Assembly (NCBI GenBank): GCA_900317955.1
Contig: ONIP01000029.1
Coordinates: forward strand, 1 to 47,788
Length of the DNA: 47,788 nucleotides
Direction: 5' to 3'
From: an uncultured Bacteroidales bacterium
GTDB lineage: Bacteria > Bacteroidota > Bacteroidia > Bacteroidales > P3
Shown one piece after another: positions 41,029 to 47,788 of the stretch. A program made the translations under genes and the position numbers. The notes under the pieces are model-generated. The model worked only from the letters and a program-made list of their open reading frames with translations. It ran no database searches and was not told the origin of the DNA. Numbering within the stretch: the first letter of the stretch is position 1; each line of letters starts with the position of its first letter.

Positions 41029-41691
41029 ATGGATAAAAACAGTTTTGGGCGGATGATGGACAATCCGTGGAGTCTGACGCCCGCGGAGTGGGAGGAGTTG
41101 CGCCGGGAGCGCGACAAGTATCCGTTTTGTGCTCCGTTGCAGGTTGTGTCGTTGATGGCCGACAAGGCAGGAGGAGCCGTATTGTGGGAGAAGCAGGCGT
41201 TGCCAGTGGTGTCGCTATATGTGCAGGATGTTGAGCGGCTGCTTGAGCGTTTGGAGAAAGGAGCGGAGACTTCGGATGTTCGGGAAACAGTTGCTGCTGA
41301 GTCCAAGCGTGAGGAACGGCAGGAGGTTAAGGAGCATAAAGAAGAGCCGTTGCCGGAGGGCTATGACGTGTTGCAAGAGATTAACGCATATCAAGATGTG
41401 TCGTTCAAGACGGCTCCGAAGAGTGTGATATTGTCCAATTTTTTGGAAAAAGACGGTGGAATTATGGCTGATTTTGATTCGTACAACGACGTTTCGGTAC
41501 AGGAACTTGCAAAAAACAGTCTGCGGCCGAGTGATTCGTTCGAATCTGAAACTCTTGCAGTTATATTGGAGAAGCAGGGGAAATTGCAGCAGGCTTTGGA
41601 GATGTATGAAAAATTATTGGTCAATAATCCCGAAAAAAGTAGTATTTTTGCAGTTCGAATTGCCGCTTTGAAAGCGCAGTTAGGTGAATAA
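41029..41691 (+). CDS. TPR-like protein upstream of secG, 220 residues
   Basis: A cytosolic-looking protein, no signal peptide. The N-terminal half is Trp/Glu-rich (LTPAEWEELRRERDKYPFCAPLQVVSLMADKA), the middle a charged linker, and the C-terminus a single TPR-like hairpin (SETLAVILEKQGKLQQALEMYEKLLVNNPEKSSIFAVRIAALKAQL). The same arrangement, a small TPR-type gene just ahead of secG, is seen in other Bacteroidales. Function unknown. 34 bp to secG, probably one transcript. Confidence 0.65.
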   Translation: MDKNSFGRMMDNPWSLTPAEWEELRRERDKYPFCAPLQVVSLMADKAGGAVLWEKQALPVVSLYVQDVERLLERLEKGAETSDVRETVAAESKREERQEVKEHKEEPLPEGYDVLQEINAYQDVSFKTAPKSVILSNFLEKDGGIMADFDSYNDVSVQELAKNSLRPSDSFESETLAVILEKQGKLQQALEMYEKLLVNNPEKSSIFAVRIAALKAQLGE

Positions 41692-41725
41692 ATGAAATAA
41701 TAATAAATAATAACAAACACAAACG

Positions 41726-42076
41726 ATGTACACATTTATTGTAATCCTTATCATGGTTGTATGTGTCGCACTGGCACTTGCTGTATTGGTACAGAATTCG
41801 AAGGGTGGCGGACTTGCAGCAAACTTTTCCGCTCCGAACCAAGTGCTTGGTGTCCGCAAGACCACGGAGACTATTGAGAAAATCACTTGGGGTTTGGCTA
41901 TTGCTTTGGCAGTTCTGTCGCTTGCAGCTACCATTGCCATACCTCGCCATAGTGCAGAGAGAACGATGAACACGGAGCTTGATATGAGTGCCGCCAAGAG
42001 TGCTACCACGGCTCCCGCCGCCACGGTACCTACAGCCGCTGAGGCTGCAGCCGAAGCAGATGCTCAGGCAGAGTAG
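41726..42076 (+). CDS. secG: Preprotein translocase subunit SecG
   Basis: The 116-residue protein has two membrane helices (FIVILIMVVCVALALAVLVQNSKGGG and ITWGLAIALAVLSLAATIAI) separated by the conserved NSKGGGLAANF / LGVRKTTETIEK loop. The SecYEG accessory subunit. The Ala/Thr-rich C-terminal tail (TTAPAATVPTAAEAAAEADA) is a typical Bacteroidota extension. Confidence 0.9.
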   Translation: MYTFIVILIMVVCVALALAVLVQNSKGGGLAANFSAPNQVLGVRKTTETIEKITWGLAIALAVLSLAATIAIPRHSAERTMNTELDMSAAKSATTAPAATVPTAAEAAAEADAQAE

Positions 42077-42094
42077 TTTGACGTTCTGAGAGAT

Positions 42095-42136
42095 AGAGGG
42101 AGATTCGCCTTAGAAGGGTGAACCTCCCTTTGTTTT
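42095..42136 (+). terminator. Terminator after secG
   Basis: AGGGAG (42097-42102) pairs with CTCCCT (42124-42129), continued by TTCGCC with GGTGAA (one G-T pair, one internal mismatch), then T-rich sequence. Confidence 0.7.
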
Positions 42137-42181
42137 ATACAGGAGGGTAGATTTGATAAAGGATGCTATAGTTTTTTGAAG

Positions 42182-43630
42182 ATGCAGCGCGTAGTTCGTT
42201 ATATTCTGTCTCATTTCCCGCACCAGCCTACGGCGATGCAGGAGAGTGCCTGTTTGGAGATGGTGCAGTTTCTGTATGACCCGGACCCGGCTTCGGCGTT
42301 TGTGCTGCGGGGTTATGCGGGAACGGGAAAGACTTCGCTGGTGAGTGCCTTGGTGCGTTCGGCTCCGGCATTGCGCATCAAGACTGTACTGCTGGCACCT
42401 ACAGGACGGGCCGCCAAGGTGTTGTCAGGGTATTCGGGACAGCCGGCCTATACCATTCATCGGAAGATATACCAGACGGTTACCGACAGCGACGGGATGA
42501 TGCGTGTGGCCAGAGCATTGAACAAGCATTCGTATACGCTTTTTATTGTTGACGAGGCATCGATGATAGGGCAAAACGAAGAGTCGGGCATGGGACGACG
42601 CAGTTTGCTTGAGGATTTGGTGGACTATGTGACGGAAGGCAATCACTGCAGGTTGATGCTGATAGGCGACACCGCCCAGTTGCCGCCGGTGGGTTCAAGC
42701 CAGAGTCCGGCACTGGATTTGGAATATCTTTCCGCCATATTGCAACTGAATGTGCACCACAGCGAACTTACCGAGGTGGTGAGGCAGCGGAGCCTGTCGG
42801 GGATATTGCTCAATGCCACGATGCTGCGGATGCAGATAGCGGCTTTGCCCGATGGGGGGACGCCCAATATGCCGTTGTTTGACTTGGAAGACTGCGAGGA
42901 TGTGCAACGGTTGCCGGGCGAGGAGCTGGTGGAGGTGCTGAATAGGGAGTATGGAGAGAATGCCATCGATGAGGTGGCTATTATAACAAGAAGCAACAAG
43001 CGGGCGAATTTGTTTAATCAGGAGATACGCAACCGCATACTGTACAGGGAAGAGGAGGTGAATGCAGGCGATTATCTCATGGTGGTGAAGAATAATTACT
43101 ATTGGCTTGAGGCGGAGAGCGAGATGGGGTTTATAGCAAATGGAGATATCGTGGAAGTACAGAGCTTGAGGAACCACCAAGAGCTGTATGGATTCCATTT
43201 TATCGATGCCACGGTACGTTTTGTCGATTACCCGGATATGCCGGCGCAGGATTGTAAACTGTTGCTTGAGACACTGCACAGCGAATCTCCGTCGTTAACA
43301 TACGAAGAGTCGCAGCAACTTTTCAACTCGGTAATGGAAGACTATGCCGATATGCCGCGTCGTGCCGACCGACTCAATGCAGTGAAGCAGAATCCCTATT
43401 ATAATGCCTTGCAGGTGAAGTTCTCTTATGCTCTTACTTGCCACAAGACGCAGGGCGGGCAGTGGGGTACTGTGATAATAGACCAAGGATATATGACAGA
43501 CGAGATGGTGGACAAGGAATATCTCAGATGGCTCTATACAGCCGTGACCAGAGCTACAGAGAGGGTGTATCTGCTCAATTTCCAAGATAAATTTTTCGAG
43601 GGAGAAAATAATATTTTTAATAAAAATTAG
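42182..43630 (+). CDS. RecD/PIF1-like ATP-dependent DNA helicase
   Basis: The 482-residue superfamily 1B helicase has Walker A GYAGTGKT (residues 44-51), APTGRAAKVLSGYSGQPAYTIHR (motif Ia), FIVDEASMI (Walker B), LIGDTAQLPPVGSS (motif III) and a C-terminal UvrD-like FSYALTCHKTQGGQWGTVII with YTAVTRATERVYLL (motif VI). It is shorter than RecD2 (about 740 residues), with no N-terminal extension. Role in repair or recombination is inferred. ATG 42182 is used; a TTG two codons earlier is possible. Confidence 0.88.
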   Translation: MQRVVRYILSHFPHQPTAMQESACLEMVQFLYDPDPASAFVLRGYAGTGKTSLVSALVRSAPALRIKTVLLAPTGRAAKVLSGYSGQPAYTIHRKIYQTVTDSDGMMRVARALNKHSYTLFIVDEASMIGQNEESGMGRRSLLEDLVDYVTEGNHCRLMLIGDTAQLPPVGSSQSPALDLEYLSAILQLNVHHSELTEVVRQRSLSGILLNATMLRMQIAALPDGGTPNMPLFDLEDCEDVQRLPGEELVEVLNREYGENAIDEVAIITRSNKRANLFNQEIRNRILYREEEVNAGDYLMVVKNNYYWLEAESEMGFIANGDIVEVQSLRNHQELYGFHFIDATVRFVDYPDMPAQDCKLLLETLHSESPSLTYEESQQLFNSVMEDYADMPRRADRLNAVKQNPYYNALQVKFSYALTCHKTQGGQWGTVIIDQGYMTDEMVDKEYLRWLYTAVTRATERVYLLNFQDKFFEGENNIFNKN

Positions 43631-43706
43631 TTATATGTAAGATTTAAGGTCCCAAGGTGTGCAGAAGAGCCACCCCCGCAATGTCTAACTATAAAACTAT
43701 AGCACT

Positions 43707-46166
43707 ATGAAAAGCGGACAACGTCAGACGATGAAGATGCAACAGAAGCTGTCGCCACAGCAGTTGTTGCTGATGCAGTTAATACAAATGCCAGTCATTG
43801 AACTTGAGCAGCGACTCAAGGAAGAGGTAGAGAAGAATCCAGTTCTTGAGGTATCGGAGCGTTCCAACGAAATGATGGAGTCGTTGCCGGAGACGGATTC
43901 CAATGGTTACGACCCTGCTGGAGAAGACACGGATGACGATGATTACAGCTACCGCGAACGGCAAGAAAGGGACAAGAATCAGGATGTTCATGAGAAGGTT
44001 TACATATCGGAAGAGTCTTTTTTTGACCATCTGCTGGGACAACTGGACATGCGGCCGTTGACAGAACGGCAGCGGGCTATAGCGCAAGAGTTAGTGGGGA
44101 GTATAGATGACGCGGGCTATGTAGGCCGGAGCATAGACCTAATAGTCAACGACCTTGCTTTTACACAAGGGATAGAGGTGACGGCAGAGGAAGTCCTGGA
44201 AGTGCTGAAGACCGTGCAGGAGATGGATCCGCCCGGCATTGCGGCAAGGAACCTTCAAGAATGCCTCTCCATTCAGTTGCACCGTGCCGACTTGCAGGAT
44301 GAGCCTACGCTCCAGGCAATAGAAATCATAGACAAGTGTTTTGATTCGTTTGCCAGCCATAATTACCATAAGGTGATGGAAGAACTTGGCCTTACGGAAG
44401 CAGAGTTGGACGCTGCCATTGCGAGAATACGCAAACTGAATCCCAAGCCGGGTACCGGGGAGACTGACACTACCCATGCCCGTTATATAGTGCCGGATTT
44501 TGTGGTGACGCGCCATGAAGACGAGCTTACCCTTACGTTAAACGACCGGTACCTTCCCCAACTACAGAAAAGCCCTTATTACCAAGAGATGTTGCAGCAG
44601 CTTGAAGGGATAAAGAAGCCTACTCCGGGAGATAAGCAGGCACTTGACTTTCTGCGCGCCAACACCGAGAGTGCCGACTTGCTGGTAGAGACATTGAACC
44701 AGCGGCACCAGAGTATGCTGCGTGTAATGCGCGTAATACTTCGCAAACAATACCGTTTTTTCCTGACGGGAGACAGTTCCGACCTCAAACCCCTGTTGCA
44801 AAAGGATGTCGCTGTCCAGACGGGATACGATATATCGACCGTGTCGCGGGTAGTGAACAGCAAGTATGTCCAGACGGAGTTCGGGACGTTCCCGTTGAAG
44901 GATTGTTTCTCGCAGGCCATAGTAAACGACGCAGGTGAAGAGATCGCCACAGAGGCTGTAAGGCAAGAATTGCAGGCGGCTGTGGATGCCGAGGACAAGC
45001 GGAATCCGCTCTCGGATGAAGCCTTGGCGAAGCAGCTCAGCGAACGGGGCTATCCTGTTGCCCGCCGTACCGTGGCAAAATACAGAGAAATGTTGGGCAT
45101 CCCTGTGGGGAGGCTACGCAGGCAGTTGAAGATAATCATTATCATGCTTCTTGTGGGCGGGCAGCTGTCAGCCCAGCAGCCAGTGAAAGAGAGTTACTAT
45201 GACTCTTTGATACATGCCCGCATAAGGGAAGGGCAGGCAAAGTCGAGGGCACAGAAAGGCGGCGACAAGAAAAAAGCAGATACCAAGCAAGCGCGTCCGG
45301 CTTTGGAGATACACGAGCCGGAGCCAGACCCTACAGCGATAGACACGGCTCTTGCCTCGGGAGATGAGTTGATAGATGTGATGTACAATGCATCCCTTCC
45401 GGCTCCTTCTTCCCTATGGTATGGACGCAATCTGAGCGGGTCGCATGTGCGATTGGTCAACCTGTCGATGGACTCCCTGCCTGACGAGATTTCGTTTAGT
45501 CTGCTCAAGGGGAACGAGAAGTTCTGTTTTCCTGTCAAGAACATTATAACGTCGCCGTATGGCTGGCGTTGGAACCGGCCGCACAGGGGAGTGGATATAC
45601 GGCTCAGGATGGGTGAGCCGGTGCATTGTGCGTTTAACGGGGTTGTGCGTATTGCGAGGCCCATGGGCGCATACGGGAATTTGGTGGTAGTGCGACATTA
45701 CAACGGACTTGAAACAGTGTACGGACACCTTTCAAAAATCAACGTGAAGCCGATGCAGGTGGTTGCCGCAGGCCAGGTTCTTGGACTTGGCGGGAGCACG
45801 GGCCGTTCGACGGGGCCGCATCTGCATTTTGAGGTGAGGTTTCAATATGAGCCTTTCGACCCAGAGTGGATACTTGATTTTTCGAACTACACCCTTAGAA
45901 CCCGCAAGCTTTATTTAGACAAGACTTATTTCGGAATACGCAAACCGAGCAAGGGGGAGGAACTTGTGTACAAAGCAGACAAGAGCATAGTGCCCGAAGA
46001 GATAGCAGCACCGAAGCGTTCCAATAAGCCCGTATACGCGACTATGCGCAAGGGAGAGACCCTTGAGGACCTTGCCAAGAGGAACTATACCACGGCCGAC
46101 AAACTCAAGGCACTCAATCCCGATGTAACCCGGTTCAAGTCGGGGATGCGTGTGAGGGTGAGGTAG
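43707..46166 (+). CDS. rpoN: RNA polymerase sigma-54 factor reading in frame into M23 peptidase
   Basis: Residues 1 to about 473 are a full-length sigma-54. The Gln/Leu-rich activator-interacting N-terminus (MKMQQKLSPQQLLLMQLIQMP) is followed by an acidic linker, the core-binding domain with DPPGIAARNLQECLSIQLHR, the HTH (SRVVNSKYVQTEFGTFPLKDCFS) and the RpoN box ARRTVAKYR (452-460). Normally the protein ends a few residues later. Here no stop occurs: after GRLRRQ the frame continues as a signal-peptide-like KIIIIMLLVGGQLSA, an M23 domain and a LysM. Sigma-54 needs AAA+ activators and reads -24/-12 promoters. See the separate entry and finding for the peptidase part. Confidence 0.85.
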   Translation: MKSGQRQTMKMQQKLSPQQLLLMQLIQMPVIELEQRLKEEVEKNPVLEVSERSNEMMESLPETDSNGYDPAGEDTDDDDYSYRERQERDKNQDVHEKVYISEESFFDHLLGQLDMRPLTERQRAIAQELVGSIDDAGYVGRSIDLIVNDLAFTQGIEVTAEEVLEVLKTVQEMDPPGIAARNLQECLSIQLHRADLQDEPTLQAIEIIDKCFDSFASHNYHKVMEELGLTEAELDAAIARIRKLNPKPGTGETDTTHARYIVPDFVVTRHEDELTLTLNDRYLPQLQKSPYYQEMLQQLEGIKKPTPGDKQALDFLRANTESADLLVETLNQRHQSMLRVMRVILRKQYRFFLTGDSSDLKPLLQKDVAVQTGYDISTVSRVVNSKYVQTEFGTFPLKDCFSQAIVNDAGEEIATEAVRQELQAAVDAEDKRNPLSDEALAKQLSERGYPVARRTVAKYREMLGIPVGRLRRQLKIIIIMLLVGGQLSAQQPVKESYYDSLIHARIREGQAKSRAQKGGDKKKADTKQARPALEIHEPEPDPTAIDTALASGDELIDVMYNASLPAPSSLWYGRNLSGSHVRLVNLSMDSLPDEISFSLLKGNEKFCFPVKNIITSPYGWRWNRPHRGVDIRLRMGEPVHCAFNGVVRIARPMGAYGNLVVVRHYNGLETVYGHLSKINVKPMQVVAAGQVLGLGGSTGRSTGPHLHFEVRFQYEPFDPEWILDFSNYTLRTRKLYLDKTYFGIRKPSKGEELVYKADKSIVPEEIAAPKRSNKPVYATMRKGETLEDLAKRNYTTADKLKALNPDVTRFKSGMRVRVR
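45126..46166 (+). other. M23 metallopeptidase-LysM part of the rpoN frame
   Basis: From TTG 45126 (or ATG 45144) the frame alone would give about 346 residues: signal peptide KIIIIMLLVGGQLSA cut before QQ, a charged linker, an M23 lysostaphin-like domain with HRGVDIR (zinc His/Asp), and PHLHFEV (HxH zinc/catalytic). A C-terminal LysM follows (YATMRKGETLEDLAKRNYTT, LKALNPDV). Such enzymes cut peptidoglycan cross-links in the periplasm. It could be made as a separate protein by internal initiation at TTG 45126, which would coincide with the lost rpoN stop region. Confidence 0.75.
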
Positions 46167-46180
46167 CGGGCTGGTATTGG

Positions 46181-46257
46181 TTGCCACGAAAGGAACGAAA
46201 CAGAGGAAATTTACTGCCAAGAGGTAGAGCGTCGGCAGTGACGCTGTGCCGTGGCAA
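46181..46257 (+). promoter_or_regulatory. Structured leader upstream of fmt
   Basis: Long-range stem TTGCCACG (46181-46188) with CGTGGCAA (46250-46257). Inside, ACTGCC (46213-46218) can pair with GGCAGT (46234-46239), or alternatively GCGTC (46229-46233) with GACGC (46240-46244). These two inner hairpins exclude each other. Confidence 0.35.
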
Positions 46258-46282
46258 AACAAATAATAAATAGACCAGAATA

Positions 46283-47224
46283 ATGAGAATAGTTTTTATG
46301 GGGACGCCCGACTTTGCCGTTGCCTCCCTTCAAGCCATCTGTCAAGCCGGACATGAAGTTGTCGGAGTGGTTACTGTGCCCGACCGTCCTACGGGGAGGG
46401 GGTTGAAAATGACAGCCTCGCCGGTGAAACAATACGCCCTTGAGCACTCGCTCCCCCTGTTGCAGCCAGAGAAGCTCCGAGACCCTGACTTTCAGGAGAG
46501 TCTGCGACAGTGGGATGCCGATATTTTTGTAGTGGTTGCTTTCCGGATGTTGCCCAAGAGCGTGTGGGCCATGCCCCCTAAAGGTACTTTCAATCTTCAT
46601 GCCTCCTTGCTACCGCGGTATCGTGGTGCTGCTCCCATCAACTGGGCAATCATCAACGGGGAGACAGAGACTGGAATAACTACGTTTATGCTGAATGAGC
46701 ATATAGACGAAGGCTCGATACTGATGCAGGCGAGCACACCCATAACTGCCGAGGACGATGCAGGGAGTGTCCACGACCGGTTGGCCACGATGGGTGGGAA
46801 ACTGGTTGTAGAGACCCTTGAGGGGATAGCTGCCGGAACGCTTGTTGCGAAGCCCCAGCCGGAAGTTGCCAACGCTCCTGCTGCGCCCAAGATATTCAAG
46901 CCGGACTGTGCTATAGATTGGCGGCTGCCGGGAGCCCGCATAGTAGACCTTGTGCGGGGGCTGTCTCCGTATCCTGCCGCAACCATGCAGTTGCAAGATC
47001 CATCCGGCATAGTGCACCCGTTTAAGATATACCAGGTGTGCTTTATGCCGGACCAGAATAGCGAGCAAGAAAGTGTCGTAACTGACGGAAAAAGCGTGGT
47101 CAAAATTGGTGTTTGCGATGGATTTATCAGTGTTTTGAGTCTCCAAATCAGTGGAAAAAAACGCATGACCGTTGCTGAATTCCTCCGTGGCTGCAATCTA
47201 ACAGGCTGGAAATTAGTGTTGTAA
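46283..47224 (+). CDS. fmt: Methionyl-tRNA formyltransferase
   Basis: The 313-residue enzyme formylates initiator Met-tRNA with formyl-tetrahydrofolate. MRIVFMGTPDFAVASLQAI is the canonical start; FNLHASLLPRYRGAAPINWAIINGETETGITTF holds the catalytic Asn/His region and SLLPRYRG. The C-terminal OB-like domain (KSVVKIGVCDGFISVLSLQ, KKRMTVAEFLRG) is complete. def, its usual partner, is not adjacent; HU follows. Confidence 0.96.
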   Translation: MRIVFMGTPDFAVASLQAICQAGHEVVGVVTVPDRPTGRGLKMTASPVKQYALEHSLPLLQPEKLRDPDFQESLRQWDADIFVVVAFRMLPKSVWAMPPKGTFNLHASLLPRYRGAAPINWAIINGETETGITTFMLNEHIDEGSILMQASTPITAEDDAGSVHDRLATMGGKLVVETLEGIAAGTLVAKPQPEVANAPAAPKIFKPDCAIDWRLPGARIVDLVRGLSPYPAATMQLQDPSGIVHPFKIYQVCFMPDQNSEQESVVTDGKSVVKIGVCDGFISVLSLQISGKKRMTVAEFLRGCNLTGWKLVL

Positions 47225-47289
47225 AAAATGGGTATTTTTTTTAACAAAATAAATTTTGGAAAGACTGCCAACTAATAAAAAAAAAGGTT

Positions 47290-47297
47290 TATATTTG
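47290..47297 (+). promoter_or_regulatory. -7 box of HU gene
   Basis: TATATTTG followed by C, 41 bases before the HU ATG, preceded by an A-rich stretch. No standard -33 TTG. Confidence 0.55.
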
Positions 47298-47337
47298 CAA
47301 CCGAAAAACAAGTCAAAAACCTATTAAAATAATCACT

Positions 47338-47598
47338 ATGAACAAGACCGAATTAATTGCCGCAATGGCTGAGAAAGCTGGGTTGACCAAAGTTGATGCC
47401 GGCAAAGCATTAAACGCTTATGTAGATGTAGTCAAAGAGCAGCTCGCCAAAGGCGAGAAGATTACTCTCGTTGGTTTTGGCACCTTTGATGTAACAGAGC
47501 GTCCTGCCCGCATGGGTCGCAACCCCCGCACTGGCGCAAAAATCAAGATTGCTGCCAAGAAATCACCTAAGTTTAAAGCAGGTAAAGGCCTTCTTTAA
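47338..47598 (+). CDS. hup: HU family DNA-binding protein
   Basis: The 86-residue protein has the HU fold: MNKTELIAAMAEKAGLTKVDAGKALNAY, ITLVGFGTFDVTERPARMGRNPRTG (DNA-binding arm and the RNP-RTG signature) and KIAAKKSPKFKAGKGL. A nucleoid-associated dimer that bends DNA. Monocistronic with its own promoter and terminator. Confidence 0.95.
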   Translation: MNKTELIAAMAEKAGLTKVDAGKALNAYVDVVKEQLAKGEKITLVGFGTFDVTERPARMGRNPRTGAKIKIAAKKSPKFKAGKGLL

Positions 47599-47621
47599 TC
47601 GTTAGTTTCTTTTCCCTCGAA

Positions 47622-47662
47622 ATAGCCCGAGTTGCGGAATGCAGTGACTCAGGGCTTTTTTT
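47622..47662 (+). terminator. Terminator after HU gene
   Basis: AGCCCGAGT (47624-47632) pairs with ACTCAGGGCT (47647-47656), one bulge, 14-nt loop, then a T-run. Confidence 0.75.
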
Positions 47663-47670
47663 GTGTGTTT

Positions 47671-47788
47671 CCCCACACTGCACACCTACGGTGTTTAGTG
47701 CGGGGTTAATAGGATTGTGTGCCTTTGGCACACTCAGGCCTTCGTAATGTTTCAGATTATTAGTGTCCGATAAACGTGCTGAAAGCAC
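47671..47788 (+). repeat. Partial hairpin element, same family as the 13.7-15.1 kb repeats
   Basis: Hairpin B form (CCCCACACTGC arm, inner ACACC/GGTGT stem, TTAGTGCGGGGTTAA arm), then TAGGATT and hairpin C form GTGTGCC/GGCACAC with a TTT loop. The window ends inside a further hairpin (CGTGCT, GAA, AGCAC). The order equals the reverse complement of the 124-bp units. The element continues beyond the window. Confidence 0.8.

Noticed and set aside
1..47788. tRNA, rRNA or tmRNA genes
   Set aside because: No T-arm-like GGTTCGAANCC with matching acceptor stems and no rRNA-like conserved blocks were found by eye; a covariance scan would be decisive.

Overview
The window looks like a chromosomal segment of a gut-type or anaerobic Bacteroidales (Bacteroidota). 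The reasons are the recurrent Bacteroidota -7 promoter box (TAnnTTTG) ahead of many genes, the near absence of Shine-Dalgarno sites, two secreted proteins with type IX secretion (T9SS) C-terminal sorting domains, several lipoproteins, and Bacteroidales-type gene sets such as rplM-rpsI-rpsB-tsf. The T9SS domains argue against the genus Bacteroides itself. No rRNA, tRNA, prophage or CRISPR array was seen.

Layout. 1-9.8 kb is an accessory-like, partly decaying stretch. It holds the start of a probable glutamine synthetase III, a frame-broken rubredoxin-rubrerythrin fusion, a WG-repeat lipoprotein, two flavodoxin-fold proteins, a radical SAM gene altered at both ends, an unrecognised three-gene cassette, a REP-associated transposase (RAYT-like) with small GGATT hairpins, a truncated lipoprotein gene and an NhaC antiporter. 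10.2-13.5 kb carries thyA, a mannose-1-phosphate guanylyltransferase and asnS. 13.7-15.2 kb is a hairpin-repeat island: five 124-bp tandem units and an IS200/RAYT-like Y1 transposase between two identical 99-bp direct repeats. 15.5-19.0 kb is yigZ-pcrA-dtd; 19.0-21.6 kb on the other strand is rnhA-pnuC-prmC-yccF. A head-GIN lipoprotein follows, then the ribosomal cluster rplM-rpsI-rpsB-tsf (22.5-25.5 kb, minus) with an unlisted 43-codon ORF in its leader. 25.6-32.0 kb is a long minus-strand run: TPR lipoprotein, DUF4292-like lipoprotein, a secreted unknown, tadA, an acyltransferase, a nucleotidyltransferase and a THUMP-like methyltransferase. 32.3-39.0 kb has two T9SS cargo proteins flanking yicC and apbE. 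39.2-47.6 kb has rlmD, rpmH, a small TPR-like gene with secG, a RecD-like helicase, a sigma-54 gene that reads in frame into an M23/LysM peptidase, fmt and an HU gene. The window ends in another copy of the hairpin element.

The most interesting points are: (1) rpoN continuing without a stop into a secreted murein endopeptidase; (2) the hairpin-repeat/transposase island, whose copies keep their architecture while stem sequences change in a base-paired way, with a related copy 33 kb away; (3) a second, different RAYT-like system whose repeats coincide with damaged genes; and (4) a small basic ORF inserted between the promoter and rplM. Everything here comes from reading the sequence; family names rest on motif recognition, not on database searches.
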